From Tidjanibacter sp. (GTDB lineage Bacteria > Bacteroidota > Bacteroidia > Bacteroidales > Rikenellaceae), in NCBI GenBank assembly GCA_017466345.1, contig JAFTUI010000017.1, positions 62,001 through 126,000 on the forward strand: 64,000 nt of DNA, read 5' to 3'. This document shows, one piece after another, positions 1 to 9,169 of the stretch. The notes under the pieces were generated by a model. That model was not told the DNA's origin. It saw only the letters and a list, made by a program, of their open reading frames with translations, and did not search any database. Position 1 is the first letter of the stretch. The number at the start of each line of letters is the position of its first letter. Made by a program: the position numbers and the translations under genes.

Positions 1-1
1 T

Positions 2-265
2 GTCTACAAACTGTTCAGCGAGGGTAAGACCGGCTGTATGGTCTATGTGGCTCAGGATGGTCAGATTAGCCAACTCTACCTCAAAGACCTCCAAGACCCC
101 ACCACCGGCAAGATTCCTCCCCGTTTGGTTAATCCCGATGGCGACCAGTTCCAGGGCCTCGTGAACAACATTCTTTGCTACATTACCCCCGAGGATTACG
201 AGGCTGCGAAGGCTTATGTTGCTAATCCTGAGGAGTATGATTTTAAGCGCATTTTGAATTGGTAG
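2..265 (+). CDS. C-terminal fragment, possibly phosphofructokinase family
   Basis: An open frame runs in from the left edge and ends at TAG 263-265, so only the last 87 residues are visible. The motif GKTGCMV followed by a short strand and PPRLVNPDGDQFQ resembles the C-terminal end of 6-phosphofructokinases (GxTGxxVG... then RRVNPxG). The protein closes with DFKRILNW. The active site lies upstream of the window, so ATP or PPi dependence cannot be judged. The family assignment rests on these two short similarities only. Confidence 0.45.
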   Translation, partial: VYKLFSEGKTGCMVYVAQDGQISQLYLKDLQDPTTGKIPPRLVNPDGDQFQGLVNNILCYITPEDYEAAKAYVANPEEYDFKRILNW

Positions 266-299
266 CGAGCGAATCTCGCTGGTGAATTTTTCACCAAAT

Positions 300-700
300 T
301 TCAAAGGCGGCTTCCTCATTTACGCTTAGTAAACTGCGGAGTCGCCTTCTTATTTCGCAAAAAATTCCCTCAGCGATATTCTACTCGCGTTAGGTCTTGG
401 GTTTGGCACAAAAATCCCTCCGTTCTCTGCATTTTTACCGCTTGGGGAAGGCAAACTGCGGACTCCGCTTTCTCGTATGCCTTGCATCCATCACGTTATC
501 TGCGTTTTTACGGTCGGGAGTATTCCCTGCACAAAAGCGTCACTCTGACGCCTCATTTACGCTTAGTAAACTGCGGAGCCGCCTTCTTATTTCGCAAAAA
601 ATTCCCTCAGCGATATTCTACTCGCTGCGTTTAACGTCTAACGTCAATAGCCCTAAGGCATATAGGGCATATAGGGCATATAAGGCTTGTGGGAGTTATG
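300..700. repeat. Composite extragenic element, copy 1 (hairpins, 7-mers, 9-mers)
   Basis: This gene-free stretch is built from repeats. A 75-bp block starting at CCTCATTTACGCTTAGTAAA (314-388) recurs at 551-625 with a single visible difference. Each block holds an inner palindrome TTTACgcttaGTAAA; the first lies in a longer hairpin with AAGGCG/CGCCTT arms (304-348). A TAACGTC heptamer pair (about 634-650) and a 9-mer array of the AGGGCATAT type (about 655-690) follow. The same order recurs at 36316-36640 and 48943-49280. No coding sequence is supported here. Confidence 0.8.
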
Positions 701-738
701 GGAGCTGTCGCAAAGCGACCGAAGGGGGCGTGTGTCTG

Positions 739-770
739 TAAAAAAAGTGCGGCTGCAAAAGCAACCGCAC
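739..770 (-). terminator. Rho-independent terminator of adk
   Basis: On the minus strand GTGCGGTTGC and GCAGCCGCAC form a stem with a TTTT loop, followed by seven T residues. It lies about 35 bp beyond the adk stop codon. Confidence 0.8.
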
Positions 771-805
771 CTCAATTCTCAATTCTCAAGTCTCAATTCT
801 CAATT
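771..805. repeat. Heptamer array CTCAATT abutting adk stop
   Basis: About five tandem copies of CTCAATT with one variant unit lie between the adk stop codon and its terminator hairpin. The same unit recurs near 40353-40405, 54356-54416, 54786-54817 and 60045-60089. Confidence 0.8.
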
Positions 806-1381
806 CTATTGGAGTTTATCCACCGCTTCGCAGAGGCGGGCGAAAATCTCCTCCACCGTGCCTACACCATTGATTGCAACGTGCTTACCCTGCTGTGCGT
901 AGTAGTCTGCCACCACAGCTGTCTGCTCGTTGTAGATGCGTATGCGGTTGCGGATAACCTCCTCGGAGGCATCGTCTGCCCTGCCGCTCTCCTTGCCGCG
1001 CAACAAGAGTCGCTCCACGAGCTCCTCTTCGGGGACTTCGAGCGATAGCATAACATCCACCTTGCTTTTCCACTGCTCCATCAGCAGGTCGAACTGCTCT
1101 GCCTGATAGGTATTGCGGGGGAAACCATCGAAGATACTACCCTCCACATCTTGATGAGTGGACATAAAATTCTTTACAATCTCAATCACCAAGTCATCGG
1201 GTGCGAACTCGCCGCGAGCGATACACTCTTCGACCTGCTTACCGGCAGGTGTCTGAGCCTGAATTTCGTTCCTAATAACCTGACCTGTTGAAATATGGTT
1301 GAAGCCATATTTCTCTACTAATTTAACCGCCTGTGTGCCTTTGCCGGCTCCCGGAGGTCCAAATAATACGATGTTTTTCAT
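806..1381 (-). CDS. adk: Adenylate kinase
   Basis: Adenylate kinase interconverts AMP + ATP and 2 ADP in the cytoplasm. The 191-residue protein has the P-loop GPPGAGKGT at residues 8-16, the AMP-site run STGQVIRNEI, the DGFPRN motif near residue 89, and RGKESGRADD in a short LID region. No zinc-binding Cys quartet is present, so it is the short-LID form seen in many Bacteroidetes. It is divergent from thiL; a TACATTTG -7 box (reverse of 1414-1421) lies about 33 bp upstream of the start. A terminator and a heptamer array follow the stop. The identification is secure. Confidence 0.97.
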   Translation of the reverse strand: MKNIVLFGPPGAGKGTQAVKLVEKYGFNHISTGQVIRNEIQAQTPAGKQVEECIARGEFAPDDLVIEIVKNFMSTHQDVEGSIFDGFPRNTYQAEQFDLLMEQWKSKVDVMLSLEVPEEELVERLLLRGKESGRADDASEEVIRNRIRIYNEQTAVVADYYAQQGKHVAINGVGTVEEIFARLCEAVDKLQ

Positions 1382-1413
1382 TTACGCCGAAAATGTGACT
1401 TTTTTCACGAGTG

Positions 1414-1421
1414 CAAATGTA
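1414..1421 (-). promoter_or_regulatory. Promoter -7 box for adk
   Basis: On the minus strand the sequence reads TACATTTG, matching the Bacteroidetes TAnnTTTG -7 consensus, 33 bp upstream of the adk start. No well-spaced -33 box is obvious. Confidence 0.5.
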
Positions 1422-1466
1422 GTAATTAATCGGCAAAGTTCATACCCAATTAGTAAAAAATTTTAT

Positions 1467-1474
1467 TATCTTTG
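1467..1474 (+). promoter_or_regulatory. Promoter -7 box for thiL
   Basis: TATCTTTG fits TAnnTTTG and lies 22 bp upstream of the chosen thiL ATG at 1497. Its position supports that ATG over an in-frame start at 1299, which would place the promoter inside the coding region. Confidence 0.55.
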
Positions 1475-1496
1475 CACCAAATTGCATTTTAGAGAT

Positions 1497-2522
1497 ATGG
1501 AGAAGCGTACAGAGATTGCCGAGGTGGGACACTTCGGACTCATTGATAGACTGACACAAGGTACACAGAGTGCGAATGGTAGCACGGTTGTAGGAGTGGG
1601 GGATGATGCAGCAGTGATTGATGCGGGCGATAGGTATATGCTCGTCTCTACCGAACTGTTGCTCGAAGGAGTCCACTTCGATTTGACCTATTTTCCGCTC
1701 AAACATCTTGGTTATAAGTTGGTTGTGGCGGGTGCGAGCGACATCATTGCAATGAACGGTACGCCACGTCAAGTGACCGTTTCGATAGGCGTGTCGGCAC
1801 GCTTTTCGGTGGAGCACCTCGAAGAGTTGTACGAGGGCGTGAGGGCTGCGTGCAAAGATTACGCTATCGACCTTGTGGGGGGCGATACTACTGCCTCAAT
1901 CAATGGTCTTGCGCTGAGTGTTACCGCTGTTGGCGATGTGGCGAAGGAGAGGCTTGTGCGCCGCTCTGGGGCTAAGGTCAATGACCTCGTGTGCATAACG
2001 AGCGACCTTGGAGCCGCCTATATGGGCTTGCACCTCTTGGAGCGTGAGCGTATCGCTCTGGATGGTCATCCCAACCCCACGCCCGACTTCAAGGGGCACG
2101 AGTATATCCTGCGCCGCTGGCTCAAACCCGACCTTAGGACGGATATTGTGAAGGCTTTGGAGGCTGAGGGCATTGTACCCTCGGCGATGATAGACCTCAC
2201 GGATGGCTTGGCTTCGGATGCGCTGCAACTCTGCAAGGCTTCGGGCTGTGGTGTAAGGCTCTACTTGGAGCGCATACCCATTGCTGCCGAGACTCGCACT
2301 ATGGCAGAGGAACTCCACGCCGATCCCATTGTGGCTATGCTCAACGGTGGCGAGGACTACGAACTCCTCTTTACCGTTCCGTTGGAGATGAGGGATAAGG
2401 TGCTGCACTTTGGCGGTGTAGATGTTATTGGTCACATCACCGAACGAGGCGCAGTATTGGTTACTCCCGAAGGTGGCGAATTGCCCCTTACGGCACCAGG
2501 CTTCGCGAGTGTAGAAAAATAA
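1497..2522 (+). CDS. thiL: Thiamine-monophosphate kinase
   Basis: ThiL phosphorylates thiamine monophosphate to the active cofactor thiamine diphosphate. The 341-residue protein has the PurM/ThiL-type Mg-ATP motifs GVGDDAAVID near residue 40, LLEGVHFDLTYFP near 58, NGTPRQ near 84 and GGDTTAS near 125, plus DLTDGLASD in the C-terminal half. A longer frame opens at 1299, but its first 66 residues overlap adk and the promoter box and do not resemble ThiL, so ATG 1497 is preferred. A strong hairpin terminator follows. Confidence 0.95.
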   Translation: MEKRTEIAEVGHFGLIDRLTQGTQSANGSTVVGVGDDAAVIDAGDRYMLVSTELLLEGVHFDLTYFPLKHLGYKLVVAGASDIIAMNGTPRQVTVSIGVSARFSVEHLEELYEGVRAACKDYAIDLVGGDTTASINGLALSVTAVGDVAKERLVRRSGAKVNDLVCITSDLGAAYMGLHLLERERIALDGHPNPTPDFKGHEYILRRWLKPDLRTDIVKALEAEGIVPSAMIDLTDGLASDALQLCKASGCGVRLYLERIPIAAETRTMAEELHADPIVAMLNGGEDYELLFTVPLEMRDKVLHFGGVDVIGHITERGAVLVTPEGGELPLTAPGFASVEK

Positions 2523-2548
2523 CACGTTGTAGTGAGTCGATAGTAGAT

Positions 2549-2577
2549 GGCGAGCGCGATTGTGCTCGCCTTTTTTT
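2549..2577 (+). terminator. Rho-independent terminator of thiL
   Basis: GGCGAGC at 2549-2555 pairs with GCTCGCC at 2564-2570, followed by seven T residues. Confidence 0.9.
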
Positions 2578-3120
2578 GCCAACTGTTGATAGAATTCTCT
2601 ATCCTTTCTTGTTAAATTTTCATTCTGTCCAAAATGATAAATAAGTTTGCCCCAAATTATAAATAAGAAAGTTCTATTTCAATGTTGATTTTTGGGAAAG
2701 TTTAGCAGAAATTTGTACCCATAATCGCTATTATACCTATTTTTTTGTAGCAACAGTAAAATTGTCTGTCCATATACACATTTGTTTGAAAAAGTTTACT
2801 ATTTTTGTGGTGACATACTTTTTCTTGCAGAGAGTGTAAGTTTATTCTCACGATGGAATCTGGAAAATTCAAATGGGAGAGAATAGGCAGACATTTCCTG
2901 CGTCATATCCTGCAATGGGATGTGGCGTGGGGCTGTTGCTTATTTTATCCCAAAGGTAATCCAGAACCTCATCGTCAAAATAAGTCTTCCAGCACCACGC
3001 TTTCTTTGTATGTTGCAATAACTTACCATATTGGGTGCTGTGTGGGCTTAGGTTTATGTTTGGTAGATATTTTCTACCGGTTGAGGTGATACAATAAACA
3101 CAAAACATAGTAACCCGCAA
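2578..3120 (+). promoter_or_regulatory. Long leader region before lipoprotein locus, -7 box at 2800-2807
   Basis: This AT-rich gap of about 540 bp lacks a convincing gene. TATTTTTG at 2800-2807 matches the TAnnTTTG box and would give an untranslated leader of roughly 300 nt before the first lipoprotein. TTTG words at 2781-2788 are closer than the usual -33 spacing. A 78-residue frame at 2853-3089 has no recognisable features and was not called. Confidence 0.4.
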
Positions 3121-4269
3121 ATGAAAAAAGGTTTTATTACGTCACGAATAGTGGCGTTGCTGTCATTTTTGTTTTTAGGCTCTTGTGGCGAAAGCGAACC
3201 AATCGTTGTCTACAGCCTAACGCTCTCCGAAAGTAGTGTGGTGTTCGATGCCGAAGGTGGAGAGCGAATCGTAAGTGTAACCCCTTACCCAGAGAATGAG
3301 AGTTGGAAACTCAATGTTGTAGAGTCCGATTGGGTGGATGTTGTGGCGGTTGATGGTGGCGTGAAGGTCACTGCCGAGAGAAACATCACTTCTGAGGTAC
3401 GCACTACCTCCTTCTCCATTGTCAGTCCTGAGTCGAAATTCGACCCCTATAATGTTACCATCTCGCAAGAATGCGCCGAGGATGTGGTAGATGGCTTTAC
3501 AACAAGTGCTGCCGAGAGCTACACCTTCGACTCCGAGGGTGGCGAATACCGCTTTACGGTGGTCAGTGAATCGAAGCTTATGATTGAGCACAATGCCGAG
3601 TGGCTGACTATGGAGTACGATATGCGGTCGGGTGTTGTAACCCTCTCTGCCGAGCCCAACGAGGGCGAGGAGAGGCTTGCGACAACCCTCACTATCGCAT
3701 ACGAGATGGATGGCGAGCCACAGAGCGTGGAGATTGCGGTGGAGCAACAGACTCGTGCCGAGAACCCATACTATAAACTCGTGGGCAGGTGGTTGATATC
3801 TGCCAGCAAGTGGTTCTACTCGCCCAATGGCTCACTCAACTCGCTCGACTATGATCCCAATCCATCGGATTACTATCTCATCTTCGATATTGAGCAGGGC
3901 GAATATGGTAAAACACTCGTAATGAAGAACTTCCTCTATCCCTACACCTCCTTGGAAGTACGTTACGATGCTGCAACAGGAGGTTTTGTGATACCTTTCG
4001 GCTGGACGGTATACTCCTACAACGTCTTTTTCTATATCACACTTGTGGGTGAGCGTCAGTTTGCCTATGCAGCTGCCGAGGTGGATGTTGTACCCTCGGA
4101 GGACGGCACCATCCTCACCCTTAATATGCCTACGGTAAGTGGCTACAATTGGGTAGGCTTTGGTCTTTGGACCTACGATGAGGAGGAGAATAAAATCGCC
4201 CTCGGCTCCACTTATCGTCCCACAATGTTCCCAATGGGCAATGTTACTTTCAGAAAATACGAAGAATAA
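3121..4269 (+). CDS. BACON-domain lipoprotein
   Basis: The 382-residue protein is probably exported and lipid-anchored. It has a basic N-terminus, a hydrophobic stretch and the lipobox LGSC with Cys22, followed by GESEP, an acidic context typical of surface-exposed Bacteroidetes lipoproteins. Two BACON-like beta-sandwich domains lie at about residues 31-118 and 128-211; each has the FDAEGGE or FDSEGGE strand and the WVDVV or WLTMEY signature. Residues 215-382 form an aromatic-rich beta region of unknown fold, starting YYKLVGRWLIS like a lipocalin-type domain. It is the first gene of a same-strand lipoprotein run; the next starts 22 bp downstream. BACON domains are thought to bind carbohydrate or mucin; the ligand here is unknown. 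Confidence 0.85.
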   Translation: MKKGFITSRIVALLSFLFLGSCGESEPIVVYSLTLSESSVVFDAEGGERIVSVTPYPENESWKLNVVESDWVDVVAVDGGVKVTAERNITSEVRTTSFSIVSPESKFDPYNVTISQECAEDVVDGFTTSAAESYTFDSEGGEYRFTVVSESKLMIEHNAEWLTMEYDMRSGVVTLSAEPNEGEERLATTLTIAYEMDGEPQSVEIAVEQQTRAENPYYKLVGRWLISASKWFYSPNGSLNSLDYDPNPSDYYLIFDIEQGEYGKTLVMKNFLYPYTSLEVRYDAATGGFVIPFGWTVYSYNVFFYITLVGERQFAYAAAEVDVVPSEDGTILTLNMPTVSGYNWVGFGLWTYDEEENKIALGSTYRPTMFPMGNVTFRKYEE

Positions 4270-4291
4270 TAACCGAATAGGGTAGATTGCT

Positions 4292-7200
4292 ATGAAAATC
4301 CGTAATTTGATATATTGCGCTGCACTGATGATGGGTGTGGTGGCTTGCGCGGAGGATGTTCCACAAGAGATTGTGCCTCCCGTTTCGGATGGACGACTGA
4401 TGCTCGAAGTTAGTTCCGAGAGCCAGTTGCTTACGATGAACGAGTCGGGCACCGAGGGCGAAGTGTTGTTCCGCACCCGCGGTGGCGAACTCTTCGTTGA
4501 TGTTGTTGCCAATGTCGATGAGTGGCGTTGGAGTGCCGAGAATGCCGAATGGCTCACCATCGAGGAAGATGAGTATGGTCTGAGGCTTGTGGCTGAGGAG
4601 AATACTTCTGACGAAAGTTTGTCGGCTACAATCCTCATCACTGCCAACCGCTCGGAAGTGAATGCGGCTGTGGAGCTGACAGTTAAGCAAAACCACTCGG
4701 GCGTGCCCGAAATTGAGGCTGCCGAGAGTGCTCTGAGGATTAAGGCTCACACCGAACTCTCGCACCAGATTGAAGTTTTGACCAACCAAGAGGAGTGGTC
4801 GTTTGATTGCACCTGCCCCTGGCTGCTTGTGGAGCAACAGGACAATATGCTGGTGCTGACTGCCGACAATAATAAGGGCGAGGCGCAAAGGGAGGCTACC
4901 ATTACCATCTCCACCGCTCTGGGCGAACAGTCGGCTTCTTCGCAAATTGTGGTAAAACAAGATGGTACGGCATATCTCAGACTCGCATCGCACAACATCG
5001 CCACCGATGGCGAGGGTGCGACCAAGAGAGTGGAGATTGTGTCCAATCCCGAACTTGATTGGACCTTTGAGACCGATGGCGGCGAATGGTACTCGGCACA
5101 AAAGGAGGATAATGTCCTTGTTGTGACCATCCTGCCTAATTCGGCAGGCTTGGAGCGCTTTGGTAACCTTACAATTGTGGTGGGAGAGGAGGATAACAAC
5201 ACCTCGGCAACAATGAAAATCCACCAGATTGGTAGCGATACAGACGAACTTATCTATGAAATTGAGGTTACCGAAGTACCCTATACACACGTTGCTGCCC
5301 CTGTGGTGACAAGTGGTTATCAGATAATGGTGGATTGGGGTGATGGCTCCCAGGTGGAGAGTTTTGTGGAGAAGCGTGGTAGCCACGTCTATACCACCCC
5401 TGGTCTTTATACACTGTCTATTACGGGTAGTGCCCACAACTTCGAGTTTAGTGATGGCAAAAACCTCTGCCCAGAGATTAAGAACATCATCTCGTGGGGT
5501 CATTTCGAGCTGAAAAATGCTGCTGATATGTGCTTGGGTTGTAATAAGTTGGAAAGTATCCCCAACGATGTGGCAGGCACCTTTGCAAATGTTAAATCGT
5601 TTGCTGGCGCCTTCTCCATTTGTGAGAGTTTGCAGGAGATTCCTTCGGGTTTGTTCCGCTATGCCACACTGGCAAAGAACTTCGAGGATTGTTTTAGCCA
5701 CTCGGCATCCATTAGCGATATTCCCGAGGATCTGTTTGTGAATTGTACGGCTGCCGAGCGTTTCTCCTATGCTTTCTATGGCACGGGTACGGGTATTGTA
5801 AGTACCACCTCCACACTTGGTAATTTTAACGAAATTAAGGGTATGGTGGAGCAGGGTAGATTGAAGAGTATCCCCGAGGGACTCTTCCGCAATTGTGCCA
5901 ATGCCTTGAAGTTCGACTATGTCTTTGGCGCGACAGCCATTGAGAGCATCCCTGAGGGTATTTTCGCCCACAACTCATTGGCAACAACCTATATGGGTGC
6001 TTTCTCGGCTTGTGTTAATCTCAGCACTCTGCCTGTTGGTTTGCTGAAAAATGCGACTGCTGCCACCGACATCAAATATATGTTTGCAGGATGTAGCTGC
6101 GTGGAGAGTATCCCCGTAGGTATGTTTACTAACTGTGCGGCTGTTACAAATTTGGAGTATATATTCTATAAGACGGGCGTTAAGAAACTTTCGGCAGGTC
6201 TGTTCGAGGGACTTTCGGGTGTGAAGACTATGGGAGCTGTTTTCCAAGACTGCGTAGAATTGAGCGAGATTGAGGAGGGCGTTTTCGATGGTCTTGTTGC
6301 TGCCAAATCCTTTAAGTATTGCTTCTCGGGCTGTACAGCGCTGAGGACCATTCCCGAAGGATTGTTCCGTGGTCTTGACAAGGCTTTCGAGTTTGCCTCC
6401 ACCTTTGAGGATAGCGCGTTGGAGAGTGTGCCTGTCGGTCTGTTTGCCGATGCAAGGGACTACGACTCGGCAGACTTCTCCTATATGCTGGCGGGTTGTA
6501 GCAACCTCAAAACGGTTCCCGCTGGTCTGTTTGATAAGTTTACGACTGTTACCTCGCCCGGTTTTAGGTATTGCTTCACCGGCTCGGGCATCGAGAGTAT
6601 TCCCGCAGGTCTGTTTGCGAAAAATGTGAAGGTTTCCACCGGTTTTGAGAATGTGTTCTACAATTGTGCCAACCTGAAAACCATCGAGGGACCCATCTTC
6701 CCCGAATCTTCGAGTGTTTCGTCTATGAAGTATGCTTTTGCAGGTTGTACGGCTTTGGAGGCATTGCCCGCAGGGTTGTTTGACTCCATTGCGACCTCGA
6801 AGACCAATTTCACAGGTACCTTTGCACTTTGCCAATCGCTCCAAACACTGCCCGCAGGATTGTTTGCAAAAAATACGTTGGCAACAAACTTTACCAGCAC
6901 GTTCAATAGTTGCACCTCGCTTGCGGAGATTCCTGCCGACTTGCTCGGAAATAACGAGAAGATTACTTATGTGACAAGTATGTTCGAGAGTTGCTATGCT
7001 CTTAAAACCGTTCCTTCGGGACTCTTTGCCGGTTGCCCTGCAATTACAAGTTTCGAGGCTACGTTTGCGCTTTGCAAGGGCTTGGAGAGTGTTCCTGCCG
7101 ACCTATTTGCCGCCATTGGTACAAAGACATCGAGTGTGACTTTCTCGGAGTGCTTCTTGGAATGCGAGAGCCTCAAAACGATCCCTGCAAGCCTCTTCGA

Positions 7201-7441
7201 CACTATAAGTCGTATCAACTACGTTGATAACTGCTTCAATGGTTGCATCGCGCTCACAGGCGAGTCGCCCTATACGATTGTGACCGATGCAGAGGGTAAC
7301 GAAACAAAAGTACACCTCTATGAGCGCACACGAGGCGATGACTTCCCCAATGCTCCCATATCCGCCTCGGCACACGTTGGGTGCTTCGCGGGTTGCGTGG
7401 GACTTAGCGACTACGAAAACATCCCCGCAGATTGGAAATAG
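4292..7441 (+). CDS. BACON / leucine-rich-repeat (BspA-like) surface lipoprotein
   Basis: This 1049-residue lipoprotein has the signal MKIRNLIYCAALMMGVVAC with lipidated Cys19 and acidic residues after it. Three BACON-like domains span about residues 34-300. A PKD-like segment follows near 320-365 with VDWGDGSQ and HVYTTPGLYTLSI. Residues of about 385-1040 are a solenoid of roughly twenty repeats of 28-35 residues, each ending in IPxGLF or a variant and carrying a conserved Cys after an aromatic/AF segment. The repeats resemble the DUF285/LRR_5 proteins of the BspA adhesin group. Such solenoids commonly bind host or bacterial surface ligands; here that is inference. It lies in a co-directional cluster 22 bp after the previous gene. 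Confidence 0.87.
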   Translation: MKIRNLIYCAALMMGVVACAEDVPQEIVPPVSDGRLMLEVSSESQLLTMNESGTEGEVLFRTRGGELFVDVVANVDEWRWSAENAEWLTIEEDEYGLRLVAEENTSDESLSATILITANRSEVNAAVELTVKQNHSGVPEIEAAESALRIKAHTELSHQIEVLTNQEEWSFDCTCPWLLVEQQDNMLVLTADNNKGEAQREATITISTALGEQSASSQIVVKQDGTAYLRLASHNIATDGEGATKRVEIVSNPELDWTFETDGGEWYSAQKEDNVLVVTILPNSAGLERFGNLTIVVGEEDNNTSATMKIHQIGSDTDELIYEIEVTEVPYTHVAAPVVTSGYQIMVDWGDGSQVESFVEKRGSHVYTTPGLYTLSITGSAHNFEFSDGKNLCPEIKNIISWGHFELKNAADMCLGCNKLESIPNDVAGTFANVKSFAGAFSICESLQEIPSGLFRYATLAKNFEDCFSHSASISDIPEDLFVNCTAAERFSYAFYGTGTGIVSTTSTLGNFNEIKGMVEQGRLKSIPEGLFRNCANALKFDYVFGATAIESIPEGIFAHNSLATTYMGAFSACVNLSTLPVGLLKNATAATDIKYMFAGCSCVESIPVGMFTNCAAVTNLEYIFYKTGVKKLSAGLFEGLSGVKTMGAVFQDCVELSEIEEGVFDGLVAAKSFKYCFSGCTALRTIPEGLFRGLDKAFEFASTFEDSALESVPVGLFADARDYDSADFSYMLAGCSNLKTVPAGLFDKFTTVTSPGFRYCFTGSGIESIPAGLFAKNVKVSTGFENVFYNCANLKTIEGPIFPESSSVSSMKYAFAGCTALEALPAGLFDSIATSKTNFTGTFALCQSLQTLPAGLFAKNTLATNFTSTFNSCTSLAEIPADLLGNNEKITYVTSMFESCYALKTVPSGLFAGCPAITSFEATFALCKGLESVPADLFAAIGTKTSSVTFSECFLECESLKTIPASLFDTISRINYVDNCFNGCIALTGESPYTIVTDAEGNETKVHLYERTRGDDFPNAPISASAHVGCFAGCVGLSDYENIPADWK

Positions 7442-7477
7442 GGAGAGAATGAAGAGTAACTCACGAGAAAAAGTAGT

Positions 7478-9121
7478 ATGACGATGAAAAGATATTACCT
7501 ATATGTTATAATGGCAAGCCTCGCAATGTTTACTATGGGTTGCCAAACAGAACCCGCAGATGTGTTGCAGGCTGAGCCCGACTACGCAAATGTGGAACTA
7601 TCCTCGCGCTCGGTGGTGCTTGCGGCTGACGAGTGCGTCAAAACTGTGTTTGTTGCCACCAACCGCACCGAAATAGCAGTAGAGTATGCCGAAACGTGGC
7701 TGGATGTGAGCGTTGAGGGCAACGCTTTGACTCTCTATGTCGAAGCCAACGATGGCGTAGTAAACCGCGAGGCTGTGGTGGATGTGGTCGTAGGCACCGA
7801 GCCCGATGTGGCAAAGGCACGCCTTAGGGTGGTGCAGACGGCTGTCGGTTTGGTGGACCTCTCGGCAGAGGGTACGGCAAACTGCTATGTTGCATTGCCC
7901 AATGGCTCCTACTGCTTGGATGCGAGCATCAAGGGTAATGGCGGTGGCGATGGCAATAGCCGCTATATTGAGTTCGAGGGCTTGGAGATTGAGGGCGCAG
8001 CCTATGCCGACTTGGCGTGGGAGGCAACCTACGATGGCGACAAAACGCGCAGTACAAAGATTATCAGTGGCGCACCCATCTACTCGGCAGACGACCAGAA
8101 AATCTATTTTGCTACGGGCGAGAACGAGGGTAATGCCCTTGTGAGCCTCCACGCTGCCGATGGCACCATTCTTTGGAGTTGGCACATTTGGGTTACTTCG
8201 CAGGAGATTACCACCTCGGAGGGTAATGGCTTGGAGTGGATGGACCGCAACTTGGGCGCACTCACTAACGAGATTGGCGATGTTACCAATAGGGGTATGC
8301 TCTACCAATGGGGACGCAAGGAGCCTTTCCTGCCTTCGAGCGTGGCTTATATGGAGGTGCCCACCCACACCTACGATGAGGATTACAACCTCGCCGAAAC
8401 CGAAGAGGAGTACTACGCCATTCAGGCGGAGATTGAGGCTGCCCGCGAGGTGCTCAATGTGAATAACGAGCAGCGTGGCGATGGCTATGCCGAGTGGAAC
8501 TATGTGGGCGCTGTGCCTCCTGTGGCTTTGGCGGCACCTGGCAATATCGACTACGCACTGCAACACCCCACAACTTTCCTCGGTTGTAGAACTGATATTC
8601 CCATCGGCGAGTATGTCTTCGATTGGTACTTGCAGCAGGATTTGGAGGGCAAGGGCGGTCTTATGCAACAGTCGGCATCGAACCTTTGGGGCGATAGCGA
8701 GAAGTCGGAGGACTATAAGACCATCTTCGATCCCTGCCCTGTGGGCTATGTTGTTCCCCCCACCAACGCATTTACCAATATGCCTACCAACTACGCTTGT
8801 ACCTACCTGAGCGAGGATTGGACCAAGGAGGACTATGGTTGGACTTGGACCTACGGCAATGGCGACTACTTCCCCTCGGCTGGCAACTTCGATGTGTCGG
8901 GCCTGATTGGCGAGACGAGCGAGAAGATGCTCTATTGGACCGCCCAGACCTTTGGCTATGACTATCAGGGCTTTGGCAAGTCGGCACAACTCTTTGTGGC
9001 ATATAACGATATTTTCTATGGCATCTACCCCTTGTTGGAGGTGGAAGAGGCTGGCTCGTGGTACTCCTACGGTGCTCGCTGCATTGGTGCTTCGGTTAGG
9101 TGTGTTAGGGAGCAGAAATAG
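7478..9121 (+). CDS. Lipoprotein with BACON-like and FISUMP-like domains
   Basis: The 547-residue protein starts MTMKRYYLY; the second ATG at 7484 is an equally good start. The lipobox TMGC ends at Cys22. A BACON-like domain covers about residues 40-128 (ANVELSSRSVVLAADE, WLDVSVEGN). The C-terminal 300 residues contain GLEWMDRNLGA and GMLYQWGRKEPF, hallmarks of the Fibrobacter succinogenes major paralogous (FISUMP) type domain, and end YGARCIGASVRCVRE, also typical of it. The function is unknown; the architecture suggests a cell-surface protein. The gap to the upstream LRR gene is 36 bp, so the two are probably co-transcribed. Confidence 0.83.
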   Translation: MTMKRYYLYVIMASLAMFTMGCQTEPADVLQAEPDYANVELSSRSVVLAADECVKTVFVATNRTEIAVEYAETWLDVSVEGNALTLYVEANDGVVNREAVVDVVVGTEPDVAKARLRVVQTAVGLVDLSAEGTANCYVALPNGSYCLDASIKGNGGGDGNSRYIEFEGLEIEGAAYADLAWEATYDGDKTRSTKIISGAPIYSADDQKIYFATGENEGNALVSLHAADGTILWSWHIWVTSQEITTSEGNGLEWMDRNLGALTNEIGDVTNRGMLYQWGRKEPFLPSSVAYMEVPTHTYDEDYNLAETEEEYYAIQAEIEAAREVLNVNNEQRGDGYAEWNYVGAVPPVALAAPGNIDYALQHPTTFLGCRTDIPIGEYVFDWYLQQDLEGKGGLMQQSASNLWGDSEKSEDYKTIFDPCPVGYVVPPTNAFTNMPTNYACTYLSEDWTKEDYGWTWTYGNGDYFPSAGNFDVSGLIGETSEKMLYWTAQTFGYDYQGFGKSAQLFVAYNDIFYGIYPLLEVEEAGSWYSYGARCIGASVRCVREQK

Positions 9122-9169
9122 ACAAACAACAATCAATTAACTATAAAATTAAAATCAAACTTAACAACA

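Noticed and set aside
397-1048. Open frames inside the repeat-filled gap left of adk
   Set aside because: They consist of translated hairpin and 9-mer repeats (AYRAYRAYKA-like) or run antisense to adk, with no family signal.
2853-3089. 78-residue frame before the first lipoprotein
   Set aside because: No motif, odd composition rich in Cys/His/Tyr, no RBS or conserved context; more likely leader sequence.
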